Notes: generated by a model not told the origin, from the sequence alone. Counted from the first letter of the stretch, positions 55,049-64,000 are shown. The stretch: 64,000 bases of DNA from CBDCHC01 sp965277055 (GCA_965277055.1 OZ255703.1:868001-932000); one strand, 5' to 3'. Translations and numbers: made by a program.

Positions 55049-55065
55049 CATAATACTAATAATAG

Positions 55066-56601
55066 ATGATGAACAAAGATAGACTTATAATATTTGATAC
55101 GACCCTTAGAGATGGAGAGCAATCCCCGGGAGCCTCTATGACTTTAGATGAAAAAGTACGTATCGCAAAATCATTAGAAAAAATGCGTGTTGACGTCATT
55201 GAAGCAGGCTTTGCTTTTGCTTCTCCTGGTGACTTCAAGTCCGTTCAGGCAGTGGCTAATACGATTAAAGACTCTACTATATGCTCTCTTGCACGGGCAA
55301 TGGATAAGGATATTGATACCGCAGGAGAAGCATTAAAAGGGGCAAACTCTTCGCGTATTCATACCTTTATCGCTACCAGCCGAATCCACATGCAGTATAA
55401 ACTCAAAATGACTGAGGATGAAGTGGTAGAAAATGCCATAAAAGCGGTAAAACGAGCGCGAAATTGGACTGATAATGTGGAGTTCTCTCCAGAAGATGCA
55501 GGGCGTAGTGAGATTGATTTCTTATGTCGGGTGATTGAAGCTGCTATTGGTGCAGGTGCAAGCACTATCAATATTCCTGATACGGTGGGCTATAACCTTC
55601 CATGGCAGTTCGGGGAAACCATGCAGATGTTGATTGAGCGCATCCCGAATGCTGATCAGGCAATTTTCTCTGCCCATTGTCATAATGACTTAGGGCTTGC
55701 AGTGGCAAACTCACTCAGCGCTGTACGCTCTGGAGCGAGACAAATTGAGTGTACTATTAATGGCTTAGGTGAGAGAGCAGGGAATACTTCATTAGAAGAG
55801 CTTGTGATGGCAGTGCGCACCAGAGGTGATTTATTTGAAGTAGATACTAATATTGATACTACGCATATTGTGAGCACCTCTAAGTTAGTATCTAATATTA
55901 CGGGCTTTGTGGTTCAGCCTAATAAAGCCATTGTTGGAGCAAATGCTTTTGCCCATGAAGCAGGGATTCACCAAGACGGAGTACTTAAACACCGTCAAAC
56001 CTATGAAATCATGCAAGCAGAGGATGTAGGCTGGGGCGAAAATAAATTAGTACTCGGCAAACACTCTGGCAGAAATGCCTTCGTGGATAGATTACAGTCA
56101 CTAGGAATTGAATTTAAAACCATTGAAGAACTTAATAAAGCATTTGCTGACTTTAAAGATCTTGCAGATAAAAAACATGAAATTTTTGATGAAGATTTAC
56201 AAGCGCTAGTCAGCGATCAGGGGGCAATAGATGATACTATTAAGCTTATGAGCTTAGAGGTACACTCCAAAACCAATAGTGAAAATACCGCAATTGTCAC
56301 CCTTGAAGTAAACGGAGTAGAACATACAGCAACAGCACACACTTCTGGGGCAGTAGATGCGATTTATAATGCGATTAACCAAATGGTTCATATAGAGTGT
56401 AATCTCCAGCTCTATTCAGTATCTAATGTAACCAAAGGTACTGATGCTCAGGGAGAAGTAAGTGTACGCTTAGAAATGGATGGCAAGATTGTCAGTGGTA
56501 AAGGGATTGACACGGATATTGTGAATGCATCAGCTAAAGCCTATATTAATGGTCTGAATAAAATCATTAATTATATTCAAAAAGCTCATCCACAATTATG
56601 A
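55066..56601 (+). CDS. leuA: 2-isopropylmalate synthase
   Basis: 511 residues. The catalytic TIM barrel starts FDTTLRDGEQSPGASM, with HCHNDLGLAVANSL supplying metal-binding histidines and NGLGERAGNTSLEE; the C-terminal leucine-binding regulatory domain follows from about 390. It condenses 2-oxoisovalerate with acetyl-CoA, the first step to leucine. Two ATGs are adjacent at the start. Overlaps the next gene by 4 nt. The leader peptide upstream supports end-product control. Confidence 0.97.
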   Translation: MMNKDRLIIFDTTLRDGEQSPGASMTLDEKVRIAKSLEKMRVDVIEAGFAFASPGDFKSVQAVANTIKDSTICSLARAMDKDIDTAGEALKGANSSRIHTFIATSRIHMQYKLKMTEDEVVENAIKAVKRARNWTDNVEFSPEDAGRSEIDFLCRVIEAAIGAGASTINIPDTVGYNLPWQFGETMQMLIERIPNADQAIFSAHCHNDLGLAVANSLSAVRSGARQIECTINGLGERAGNTSLEELVMAVRTRGDLFEVDTNIDTTHIVSTSKLVSNITGFVVQPNKAIVGANAFAHEAGIHQDGVLKHRQTYEIMQAEDVGWGENKLVLGKHSGRNAFVDRLQSLGIEFKTIEELNKAFADFKDLADKKHEIFDEDLQALVSDQGAIDDTIKLMSLEVHSKTNSENTAIVTLEVNGVEHTATAHTSGAVDAIYNAINQMVHIECNLQLYSVSNVTKGTDAQGEVSVRLEMDGKIVSGKGIDTDIVNASAKAYINGLNKIINYIQKAHPQL

Positions 56602-57029
56602 CCAATATCCAGTATCTTGAGCATCTTGGAGTAGATACTACTTGGCTTAGGGCGGTAGAGAGTCAATCTATCGCCGAGGGTAAGCAAGATATGAACACTA
56701 TAAGTGCAACAGATACTGAGGTAGTGACTCAGTCAGTGGTAATTAAGTGCATTCTCGTGAGTGATGCTCCATTATCAGCAGAAGCAAGTGCCTTAACTGA
56801 AAAAATGATGAGTGCTATTGGCATTTTTCCTACAGAATATATAGTTGTTCAAAGTAGTATTGGGGCTGAGTACCAAATAGCATTTTTTCTTGATAAACAA
56901 ATGTATCAAGCACACCCAAATGCTAAGCATTTTTACCTCACTCACCCAGAGCATATAGTAACCCACCCAGAGCTTAAGCGTGAAGCATGGGAGACTCTTA
57001 AACGAGCGAAACTATTATTAAATGGTTAA
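56598..57029 (+). CDS. HolD-like (DNA polymerase III psi) protein
   Basis: 143 residues. An N-terminal YLEHLGVDTTWLRA resembles the chi-binding peptide of psi (LGIxxWxLR pattern), and the end, FYLTHPEHIVTHPELKREAW, resembles the C-terminal helix of HolD and of uracil-DNA-glycosylase-fold proteins. The family is poorly conserved, so this is a moderate call. It overlaps leuA by 4 nt and should be co-translated. Confidence 0.5.
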   Translation: MTNIQYLEHLGVDTTWLRAVESQSIAEGKQDMNTISATDTEVVTQSVVIKCILVSDAPLSAEASALTEKMMSAIGIFPTEYIVVQSSIGAEYQIAFFLDKQMYQAHPNAKHFYLTHPEHIVTHPELKREAWETLKRAKLLLNG

Positions 57030-57037
57030 TTTTGATA

Positions 57038-57571
57038 TTATTCTATCTTAATAAACCTTACCTCTTCAATCTCGAATCCAGCAATAGGAAAAAGCGATAG
57101 AACTAATCCTGCCATACCAAAGAATTTTTTTGATTTTCCATTGCCCTTAGTATCAATTCCAAGCTCTTCGAAATTCCCTCTAGGACCTACTACTAAATCA
57201 CCAGGACCATCACTGAATAAGTCACCTTGTGAAAAAGAAATAGTCCCATTATCAAATTCAAAATCCTTGCCATTAACAAAAGTATCACTCTTTAAAATAT
57301 TTTTTTGTTCATCTAAGGCCAAAACCTCAACTGAATGATTATTTACATTTTGTACTTTAATATATTTTATTAAATTAACATCAAGCGAATAATTTTCTGG
57401 CCATATTTTGTAAGATAAATATCGTTTGCTTGAGCCAGTTTCTCCTTCATTGAGATACATTCCTGCCAAATCAGATAATTGAACATTTCTATCAAATGAT
57501 GCATTATTCTCTGGTGTGGAAAAACAACCTTGTAAGAAAATAACAACTATTAATAAAGAAAGTACTTTCAT
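57038..57571 (-). CDS. Predicted lipoprotein of unknown function
   Basis: 177 residues with a type II signal peptide (MKVLSLLIVVIFLQGC) and lipidation at C16. The rest is polar, probably periplasmic and beta-rich, with a hydrophobic stretch near the end (FFGMAGLVLSLFPIAGFEI). I recognise no family. It converges with the leuA-holD pair, 8 nt apart. Confidence 0.75.
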   Translation of the reverse strand: MKVLSLLIVVIFLQGCFSTPENNASFDRNVQLSDLAGMYLNEGETGSSKRYLSYKIWPENYSLDVNLIKYIKVQNVNNHSVEVLALDEQKNILKSDTFVNGKDFEFDNGTISFSQGDLFSDGPGDLVVGPRGNFEELGIDTKGNGKSKKFFGMAGLVLSLFPIAGFEIEEVRFIKIE

Positions 57572-57640
57572 AGCAAAATTATTGAGTAAATATAAACTGA
57601 TTATACATTTTTTTTCAAAAAGTTATAAAAAAGACTTTAT

Positions 57641-57649
57641 TGGTATAAT
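57641..57649 (+). promoter_or_regulatory. Extended -10 promoter of queH
   Basis: TGGTATAAT ends only 6 nt before the queH ATG, so transcription should start at or within a base or two of the ATG, giving a leaderless message for queH and the following alr. Confidence 0.5.
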
Positions 57650-57655
57650 ACACAC

Positions 57656-58342
57656 ATGAACAAATACTCACTTGATGCAAACCCCTATGAGCCACTGACC
57701 ACCCCAAATGGGGAGCAAAAGCTTTTGATGCATTCGTGCTGTGCACCTTGTGCAGGGGATATTATGCAGCATCTCGCATATTCAAAGATTGACACCACTA
57801 TCTTTTTTTATAATCCAAATATTCATCCGAGTGAAGAGTATGAACTGCGTAAATTAGAAAATATTAAATTTGCAGAAAAACTTGGTATGCCCTTTATTGA
57901 TGGGGACTATGATAAAGACTACTGGTTTGAACTTACCAAAGGGCAAGAGCAGGAGCCTGAGCGTGGTGCACGCTGTACTACCTGTTTTGATATGCGGTTT
58001 TTAGAAACTGCTAAATACGCTAAAGAGCATGGCTTTGATTTGATTTCATCTACATTGGGTATTAGCAGATGGAAGGATATGAACCAGATAAATGATTGTG
58101 GTAGGAGAAGTGGTGATGCGTATCAGATTCCCTACTGGGATTTTAATTGGCGCAAAAAAGGAGGGTCTTCTCGGATGGTGGAGTTAGCAAAACGAGAAGA
58201 GTTTTATCAGCAAGAATATTGTGGTTGTGTGTATTCTCTGCGTGATACGAATCGTTGGCGCATCAGTCGTGGGCGGGAAAAGGTAAATCGCGGGGTGAAG
58301 TTTTATACTGAGGCGATAGAGTCTATTACTAAGCTAGATTAA
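57656..58342 (+). CDS. queH: Epoxyqueuosine reductase QueH
   Basis: 228 residues of the DUF208 family. MHSCCAPCAGDI (C28, C29, C32), ARCTTCFDMR and YCGCVYSL supply the cysteines that bind iron-sulfur and iron. It reduces epoxyqueuosine in tRNA to queuosine, replacing the unrelated QueG. Followed by alr after 3 nt. Confidence 0.94.
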   Translation: MNKYSLDANPYEPLTTPNGEQKLLMHSCCAPCAGDIMQHLAYSKIDTTIFFYNPNIHPSEEYELRKLENIKFAEKLGMPFIDGDYDKDYWFELTKGQEQEPERGARCTTCFDMRFLETAKYAKEHGFDLISSTLGISRWKDMNQINDCGRRSGDAYQIPYWDFNWRKKGGSSRMVELAKREEFYQQEYCGCVYSLRDTNRWRISRGREKVNRGVKFYTEAIESITKLD

Positions 58343-58345
58343 CTC

Positions 58346-59407
58346 GTGAGAGATAAAGCCACACTCGAAATCAATCTCTCTCATCTTCGGCAGAATTATG
58401 GTGCATTGTGCTCTTTATATCCACATTCTTCTGCAAAACTACTTGCAGTTGTTAAGTCTGATGCGTATGGACTTGGGGTAGATCAAGTAGCCACCTCTTT
58501 AGCATCTCATGTTTATGGGTTTGCGGTATCTACAGTAAGTGAAGCACTCCACTTACGTAACTTAGGAATATCTAATGAAATAGTTGTATTAACGGGATGG
58601 TTTAGCGATGAGGAGTATCATCAGGCAGTACAGCACAATATTACTTTAACTATTGCAACCATCGAGCAAGCACAATATATCAATACCCTGAAGTCAAGTG
58701 CATTACCTACGAACGTATATATTAAAGCTGATACGGGCATGTCTCGGCTAGGGCTTGTAATGGATGAGATTCATCAGTATCTACCTCAGTATCTAGAGTT
58801 ATTTGGTAGGGATAATATCATTCTTATGAGTCATTTTGCCTGTAGCGATGATGAAGGGAATGCGAAAAATACCAAGCAGGCTAAACAGTTACTACATCTT
58901 CAGCAGCAGTACCAACTGCCATATACTTCAATGAATAACTCAGGAGGAATTATTCATGACTTGGTTCATGACACCTACCCGAGAAGTGGAATTGCCCTAT
59001 ACGGAGGGTGGAATCACCCTAAGCTCCTTCCTGTAGCTACACTTACTGCACCTGTTATTGCCATTCGTGAACTTACACAAGGGGAAACTATAGGGTATTC
59101 TGCCACCTATACTTGTATGAGTGATATGCGTGTGGCAATAGTAGGCATTGGTTATAGTAGCGGAATTATGCGAGTGCAAAGTGGTACTTCAGTATATATT
59201 AATGGGCACTATGCTCAGGTACTCGGGGTGGTATCTATGGAAATGATTGCTATAGATGTGCGTGATATTACAGTAGCTATTGGGGATAGGGTAGAGATAT
59301 TTGGTCAACATATCAGCGTAGCAACGCTTGCGGGGCAAATAGGTACGATTAGTTATGAACTATTTACGCACTTGAGTCCGCAACTTAGGCGCATTTATAA
59401 TGATTAA
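58346..59407 (+). CDS. alr: Alanine racemase
   Basis: 353 residues from GTG 58346. The PLP lysine is K37 in AVVKSDAYG, with the MSRLG and HFACSDDEGN motifs and the C-terminal catalytic tyrosine region (IGYSSGIMR). It provides D-alanine for peptidoglycan. Its end overlaps the convergent thiL by 4 nt. Confidence 0.96.
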   Translation: MRDKATLEINLSHLRQNYGALCSLYPHSSAKLLAVVKSDAYGLGVDQVATSLASHVYGFAVSTVSEALHLRNLGISNEIVVLTGWFSDEEYHQAVQHNITLTIATIEQAQYINTLKSSALPTNVYIKADTGMSRLGLVMDEIHQYLPQYLELFGRDNIILMSHFACSDDEGNAKNTKQAKQLLHLQQQYQLPYTSMNNSGGIIHDLVHDTYPRSGIALYGGWNHPKLLPVATLTAPVIAIRELTQGETIGYSATYTCMSDMRVAIVGIGYSSGIMRVQSGTSVYINGHYAQVLGVVSMEMIAIDVRDITVAIGDRVEIFGQHISVATLAGQIGTISYELFTHLSPQLRRIYND

Positions 59408-60273
59408 AAATGTTCAAATCCTTTTGGTGTAATTGGGTTTCCATCAAGAGTAAGTATTTTTGAACTATTAATAATACCGATGTGAGTGATGTCACTGATG
59501 TGAGACACAGCTGCTATTGGAGCAGTAAAGCAGAGCTCATAATCTTCTCCTCCGTAAAGAGCGTGCTCTATAGTTGTACCTGAGTTATGCAGAGGCAGAT
59601 GAGCACTGCAAATATCAGCTCCCACGCCTGATGAGCGCAAAATATGCCCTAAATCACCTGCTAACCCATCAGAAATATCAATACAACTGGTGGCAATAGA
59701 GGAAAGCTCTTGTCCGAGTGCTACTTTGGCAGTTGGGGTGTGAAATGCTCGGTAGAGCTCCGGGGTCAGTGATTGATGAGACTTAAGACGCTCAAGTGCC
59801 CGAGCAGCACCACCTAACTTACCAGAGACAAATACCCCATTACCAACCACTGCACCACTTCTTGTGAGTGGGTGCGTTACTTCACCAAATATAGTGATGG
59901 TAATACTCAGTGCTCCTTTAGTGGTATCTCCGCCAATGAGCGAAATATGATACTTACTGCATAATGCCTTTAGCGTTTGGCTAAATAGAGTCAGCCATGC
60001 ATGTTCTATACTCGGTAGGCTTAAATTAAGCATTATATATTTAGGCATTCCCCCCATAGCAGCAAGATCACTAAGATTAACCATGAATGCTTTATGCGCA
60101 ATATCACTTGCAGATGTGCCTGAAAAAAAATGCACTCCTTCATTTAAAGTATCTGTGGAGATTGCTAATGGAGTGGTTGAGCTAATGACACTGCAGTCAT
60201 CACCACTAGGAATGAGGATAGAGGAGTCATCAGTACGCCACTGAAAATATGTTTGAATGAGGTCAAATTCCAC
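59404..60273 (-). CDS. thiL: Thiamine-monophosphate kinase
   Basis: 289 residues of the PurM/ThiL ATP-binding fold. PSGDDCSVI with LAISTDTLNEGVHF, NLSDLAAMGGMPKYIMLNLS, LIGGDTTKG and DISDGLAGDLGHIL are all typical. It converts thiamine phosphate to the pyrophosphate cofactor. Followed on the same strand by no other thi gene. Confidence 0.95.
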   Translation of the reverse strand: MEFDLIQTYFQWRTDDSSILIPSGDDCSVISSTTPLAISTDTLNEGVHFFSGTSASDIAHKAFMVNLSDLAAMGGMPKYIMLNLSLPSIEHAWLTLFSQTLKALCSKYHISLIGGDTTKGALSITITIFGEVTHPLTRSGAVVGNGVFVSGKLGGAARALERLKSHQSLTPELYRAFHTPTAKVALGQELSSIATSCIDISDGLAGDLGHILRSSGVGADICSAHLPLHNSGTTIEHALYGGEDYELCFTAPIAAVSHISDITHIGIINSSKILTLDGNPITPKGFEHF

Positions 60274-60281
60274 AAGAAAAT

Positions 60282-60737
60282 TTAACTCGGAGATTTTTGA
60301 TGCTCACCAATTGGGGTGCTCAGCCATGCTTCAGCTTCATCAATATCTACTTGAGCCCCAGAGCTATTAACCATAGGCAGTTCGTTGTCATTCCAACCTC
60401 TAATGCCAAGCTTGAGAGAGCTAATATTAGTAAAGCCCATATCCAGCATTGATTTACCTGCTAAGGCACTGCGATTACCAGACTTACAAATCACAATAAT
60501 CGCAGTATCTCTGCTACTGGCGAGTTCTGGTACGGTGTCATTATAGTCCCAACAACACGCACCTTCTAAGATACCACGGGGGACATTGATGCTTCCTGAG
60601 ATATGCATCATTTCAAACTCAGCAGGTTCGCGAATATCTAATAACAAATACTCTGTAAGATTGTTCTCAATATCCCATGAAAAGACTTCAGGCACTGTTT
60701 GCAGTGCTTGCTCAACTAATTTTTTATAATCATCCAT
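60282..60737 (-). CDS. Rhodanese-like domain protein
   Basis: 151 residues. One rhodanese domain with a catalytic C84 in CKSGNRSA, plus LLDIREPAEFEMMHISGSIN. A pair of cysteines (CCWDY) lies earlier. It probably handles persulfide sulfur in the cytoplasm. Same strand as, and 20 nt after, the response-regulator gene, and 8 nt before thiL. Confidence 0.88.
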   Translation of the reverse strand: MDDYKKLVEQALQTVPEVFSWDIENNLTEYLLLDIREPAEFEMMHISGSINVPRGILEGACCWDYNDTVPELASSRDTAIIVICKSGNRSALAGKSMLDMGFTNISSLKLGIRGWNDNELPMVNSSGAQVDIDEAEAWLSTPIGEHQKSPS

Positions 60738-60757
60738 AATCTATAGTATCTAGCAAG

Positions 60758-61381
60758 TTAATCACAATAATTATTTTCACTCATCATCACTGCTATTTCC
60801 ACTCTGGAACTTAGCCCGAGTTTTTTTAAAATTGATTTCACATGCAGTTTTACGGTGCCATCGCTAATACCTAAGTCACGAGCAATAATTTTATTACTAG
60901 AAGCATGCATGAGTGCACAAGCTACTTCTTTTTCTCGCTTTGTGAGTTTATCAAAATCACTTTCTATGAGCTCTGATTTTAAAAATTTTGCCAACAGAGG
61001 GCGTAGGTTGTCTGCTACTACTATTGCTCCGCTTACTGCCTCTTCTAACGCAGCGACTAAGTCATTAGGGTTCATGTCTTTGAGTAGATATCCTGTAGCA
61101 CCAGATTGTAAACACTGATATAAATCTTTTTCGTTGGTACTGGTAGTGAGCATCACTACTGGAGTTAGATTACCACTTGCTTTAATAGTGCGCAAAACCT
61201 CAAGCCCAGACATATTGGGCATACGTAAATCTAATAATATAGCATCTAGGGTTAAATTGGGTATTTCTGTGAGTCCTTGTTCTGGACTAGAGGCACATAA
61301 AGTCTGGATATTTTTTGACTCCAATAATGCCACCATGCCTTCTCTAAAGAGTTCATGATCATCTATGAGATAAATCTTCAT
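60758..61381 (-). CDS. NarL/FixJ-family response regulator
   Basis: 207 residues: receiver domain with D7-D8 and phosphoacceptor D51 in LLDLRMPNMSG, then a LuxR-type helix-turn-helix (LTKREKEVACALMHASSNKI, then ISDGTVKLHVKSILKKLGLS). It resembles NarL/NarP. No sensor kinase is next to it in the window, so its signal is unknown. Confidence 0.92.
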   Translation of the reverse strand: MKIYLIDDHELFREGMVALLESKNIQTLCASSPEQGLTEIPNLTLDAILLDLRMPNMSGLEVLRTIKASGNLTPVVMLTTSTNEKDLYQCLQSGATGYLLKDMNPNDLVAALEEAVSGAIVVADNLRPLLAKFLKSELIESDFDKLTKREKEVACALMHASSNKIIARDLGISDGTVKLHVKSILKKLGLSSRVEIAVMMSENNYCD

Positions 61382-61390
61382 GTATCGATG

Positions 61391-61696
61391 TTAAAAAATC
61401 CAAGCAATAAATAGCCAGATAATTATAAAAAACCCAAAAAACCCAATAAGTAAATATTGTAATTCACCAATGAGCCCGTCACCACCAGCAATAGCTAATA
61501 CAATCAGCAAAATGATGGTGGTAAAAAAAGCATAAATAGCACTGGTTTTAAAGCCAATACCTTCCTGAAATTCTGCAAGTGTAGCAGAACTCTCTGGTAG
61601 TATGAGTATCAGCCCAATAATCAATAGTGCAAAGAGCACTGCCAAACCAATGAGTAAACGAGAAGAGGTGCGTTGCTCCTGAGAATCAAAAGACAT
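61391..61696 (-). CDS. Small membrane protein of unknown function
   Basis: 101 residues with three membrane segments (about residues 14-33, 51-69 and 79-99). No motif recognised. It overlaps the PH-domain gene upstream by one base and precedes the regulator by 9 nt, so it is probably part of the same transcript. Confidence 0.7.
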   Translation of the reverse strand: MSFDSQEQRTSSRLLIGLAVLFALLIIGLILILPESSATLAEFQEGIGFKTSAIYAFFTTIILLIVLAIAGGDGLIGELQYLLIGFFGFFIIIWLFIAWIF

Positions 61697-62124
61697 TAAC
61701 TTTCTTCTTTGATGATTTCACGAACCTTGTGAGGGTTGGGCATGCCTTTAGCTGAAATTTCTGGTTGATCGCCAGCGGTATAAATTTCGATAGTGCCAAC
61801 ACTAAAGATTCTATTTACAAAGCTTTGTTTTATTTTTACGGTGCGAATGCTATCAATGCGTACCTCGCATCTATCTTTACTTAAGAGACCTACTTCATGC
61901 AATACTTCACTATCATTAATCATGAGTTTATTCGCTTTGTTGGTCAACATCCAAATAAGTAGGGTGCCAATGAGTAGTAATAAAATAACACCTGCTACCA
62001 AAAGAATCATTTTGTTATCTTTTAAGTAGAACAATGAAGCAATGACCGCAATAATAGCCAGAATTAAGAGTATAAAGGAAAAAGGTTTGTTTTTAACAGT
62101 ACTTGTTTCGTTGTATTTATTCAT
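61696..62124 (-). CDS. Membrane protein with bacterial PH-like domain
   Basis: 142 residues: a hydrophilic N-terminus, two membrane segments (about 15-33 and 38-58), then a bPH2 (DUF304-like) domain (INDSEVLHEVGLLSKDRCEV, IDSIRTVKIKQSFVNRIFSV, GTIEIYTAGD). The function of these is largely unknown; some are linked to stress or membrane binding. It is 10 nt from gyrA and likely downstream in its transcript. Confidence 0.78.
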   Translation of the reverse strand: MNKYNETSTVKNKPFSFILLILAIIAVIASLFYLKDNKMILLVAGVILLLLIGTLLIWMLTNKANKLMINDSEVLHEVGLLSKDRCEVRIDSIRTVKIKQSFVNRIFSVGTIEIYTAGDQPEISAKGMPNPHKVREIIKEES

Positions 62125-62134
62125 AATGGTAGCC

Positions 62135-64000
62135 TTAGTCTAAAAATTCTATTTCATCAGCATCATCTTCTTTATCATCTTCTAAAATACGGGCAATACT
62201 AACTAATTCCTCGGTATCCCCTAGGTTAATAAGTTTGACTCCTTGGGTATTTCTGCCAATAATAGAAATAGATTCTGCTGGAGTTCTAACCAGTGTGGCT
62301 TTATTAGATATTAGCATAATATCATCATTACTACTGAGTTGGATACTACCTACTACATGGCCATTACGTTCACTGGTTTTTATAGATATGACTCCAGCAC
62401 CTCCACGATTTTGTGAGCGATATTCTGTAATTTCTGTACGCTTACCATAGCCATGTTTCGTAGCAGTTAAGATTGGGTCATCGCCCCTTAATATAATCAG
62501 AGATACTACAGTATCCCCCTCACTTAGGCGAATACCACGTACTCCAATAGCAGTACGCCCCACACTTCTGACATCAGTGTTATTAAAGCGAATCGCTTTA
62601 CCTTGCTCAGTAAAGAGCATAATATCATCTTGCTCTCCAGAACGTTCTACACCAATAAGTCTATCATTATCACGAAGTTCAAGTGCAATAATTCCGCCTT
62701 TACGTGGGTTTGAGAAATTACTTAGTTTTGTTTTCTTAATTGTGCCATTAGAGGTAGCCATTAAAATGTATTCATCTTCTCTAAACTCGGTAATTGGTAA
62801 GATAGTGTTAATCACTTCTGCTTCTTCTAATGGCAATAAATTAACAATTGGCTTACCTCTTGAGGTGCGAGATGTAAGCGGAAGCTCATAGACTTTGAGC
62901 CAATAGACCTTACCCTTAGATGAAAAACACAAGACATCGTCATGAGAGTTAACAATAAAGAGTTTATCTACAAAGTCTTCCTCTTTCATTTTGGTTGCTG
63001 CTTTGCCTTTACCACCGCGTTTTTGATTTTTGTAGTCATCTAGGCTTTGAGTTTTAATATAGCCACTATGACTTAAAGTCAGTACACGCTCTTCTTTGGC
63101 GATTAGGTCTTTGAGTGTGAGATCAAGTTTCTGAGCAATAATATGCGTAAGTCTCGGGGTGACAAACTCTTCCTTGATAGCAATAAGCTCATCTTTAAGC
63201 ACTCCTGTGAGAGTGTCGGCATTTTGCAAAATATCAAGCAGATATTTAATATTTGCTAAAATTTCATTAAATTCTGCAAAGATTTTATCTTTTTCTAGGC
63301 CAGTAAGGCGTTGGAGTCTAAGTTCTAAGATGGCAATAGCTTGTTTCTCACTCAGGTTATAACTACCATCTTCTTGTAAGCCAAAATGACTAGATAACCC
63401 CTCAAGTTTAAAGTCATTCATCTCACGTCCTGCAATAAGGTTGGTAATTTCACTACCACTAAATCGTTTACTCATGAGTTCTTCACGAGCAATATTAGGA
63501 TTCGGCGCTGCTTTAATGAGTTCAATTACTTCGTCAATATGTGAGAGAGCAACCACTAAGCCCTCTAAAATATGTGCACGTGCTTTAGCCTTGTTTAACT
63601 CAAAAATTGTACGGCGGGTAATCACTTCACGGCGATGATTGATAAAAGCACTCAATATCTGCTTGAGATTCATGAGTTTTGGTTTGCCTTTGTCAATGGC
63701 TACCATATTGATACCAAAACTGGTTTGCATTTCTGTGAGTTTATATAGATTATTTAAGACAACTTCAGGTACTTCACCGCGGCGCAATTCTATAACCATG
63801 CGCATACCGTCTTTATCACTTTCATCTCTGAGATGAGTAATACCTTCAATTTTTTTGTCTTTAATCAGCTCAGCGATTTTGGTTATTAGGCGAGCTTTAT
63901 TTACTTGATACGGAAGTTCTGTAACTACAATACTTTGTTTGTCTTCACCTTCAGTGTGAGATACTGCTCTGAGTTGAATTTTGCCTCTACCAGTTTCATA
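62135..64000 (-). CDS. gyrA: DNA gyrase subunit A (C-terminal part; 5' end beyond window)
   Basis: 621 codons from the window edge to the stop at 62135. The visible part starts within the breakage-reunion domain (YETGRGKIQLRA, then TELPYQVNKARL) and includes the C-terminal beta-pinwheel with the GyrA box QKRGGKGK, which distinguishes it from ParC. The active-site tyrosine and quinolone region lie outside the window. An acidic tail closes the protein. Confidence 0.97.
   Translation of the reverse strand, partial: YETGRGKIQLRAVSHTEGEDKQSIVVTELPYQVNKARLITKIAELIKDKKIEGITHLRDESDKDGMRMVIELRRGEVPEVVLNNLYKLTEMQTSFGINMVAIDKGKPKLMNLKQILSAFINHRREVITRRTIFELNKAKARAHILEGLVVALSHIDEVIELIKAAPNPNIAREELMSKRFSGSEITNLIAGREMNDFKLEGLSSHFGLQEDGSYNLSEKQAIAILELRLQRLTGLEKDKIFAEFNEILANIKYLLDILQNADTLTGVLKDELIAIKEEFVTPRLTHIIAQKLDLTLKDLIAKEERVLTLSHSGYIKTQSLDDYKNQKRGGKGKAATKMKEEDFVDKLFIVNSHDDVLCFSSKGKVYWLKVYELPLTSRTSRGKPIVNLLPLEEAEVINTILPITEFREDEYILMATSNGTIKKTKLSNFSNPRKGGIIALELRDNDRLIGVERSGEQDDIMLFTEQGKAIRFNNTDVRSVGRTAIGVRGIRLSEGDTVVSLIILRGDDPILTATKHGYGKRTEITEYRSQNRGGAGVISIKTSERNGHVVGSIQLSSNDDIMLISNKATLVRTPAESISIIGRNTQGVKLINLGDTEELVSIARILEDDKEDDADEIEFLD

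Noticed and set aside
1..64000. tRNA, rRNA or CRISPR arrays
   Set aside because: None seen on either strand; the palindromic repeats after rpsI lack regular repeat-spacer structure and are not CRISPR.

Overview
The window is a continuous piece of an AT-rich proteobacterial chromosome. The gene orders yceD-rpmF-plsX-fabH, rplM-rpsI and pabC-mltG, together with the style of RecN, NadK, GrpE, LeuA and a HolD-like protein, point to a gammaproteobacterium. Many sodium-linked or solute-binding transporters (Na+/solute symporter with small subunit, TTT, TRAP, a NaChBac-type Na+ channel, TrkAH) suggest a marine or saline, heterotrophic lifestyle. I do not claim a genus. No rRNA, tRNA, CRISPR array, prophage or complete insertion sequence was seen.

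Layout. 1-6.6 kb (minus): a glycosyltransferase (cut by the window edge), a PlcP-type metallophosphoesterase and an OlsF-type bifunctional acyltransferase, which together look like a phosphorus-sparing membrane-lipid remodelling set; then a TauD-family dioxygenase, acetyl-CoA synthetase and a small membrane protein. 6.7-8.6 kb (minus): a two-subunit sodium/solute symporter. 9.2-13.5 kb (plus): one 1423-residue exported protein with a jacalin-like N-terminus, a long coiled coil and an EELGH motif, under a region dense in CATTACA/TGTAATG elements. 13.8-22.4 kb: a LysR regulator diverging from a TTT transporter-PrpF-TcuA-TcuB-AbrB operon, probably for tricarballylate or aconitate use. 22.8-31.0 kb: a TRAP transporter with an acetolactate-synthase-like TPP enzyme, diverging from a DctB-like kinase and a DctD-like regulator whose AAA+ domain is visibly degenerate.

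31.2-38.9 kb: an Atm1-type ABC exporter, a PuuD-like membrane protein, mutM, then an NtrX-like regulator without AAA+ domain, trkA, trkH and a voltage-gated Na+ channel. 38.9-43.4 kb is accessory: a Phd/VapC toxin-antitoxin pair flanked by a duplicated channel-gene 3' end, then McrBC. 43.4-48 kb is core (yceD, rpmF, plsX, fabH, ribF, rplM, rpsI). 48-49.9 kb is again accessory: palindromic repeats, an Mrr nuclease and MazEF. 49.9-64 kb is core: mltG, pabC, recN, nadK, grpE, a leucine-rich leader peptide ahead of leuA, a holD-like gene, a lipoprotein, queH, alr, thiL, a rhodanese, a NarL-type regulator, two small membrane proteins and the C-terminal part of gyrA.

The most notable points are the agt-plcP-olsF cluster, the large lectin-like exported protein, two separate sigma54-activator-type regulators that have each lost a working AAA+ domain (suggesting the lineage may lack sigma54), the leu leader, and a dispersed palindromic repeat family. 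All calls come from reading the sequence and from memory of the protein families; no database search was run.
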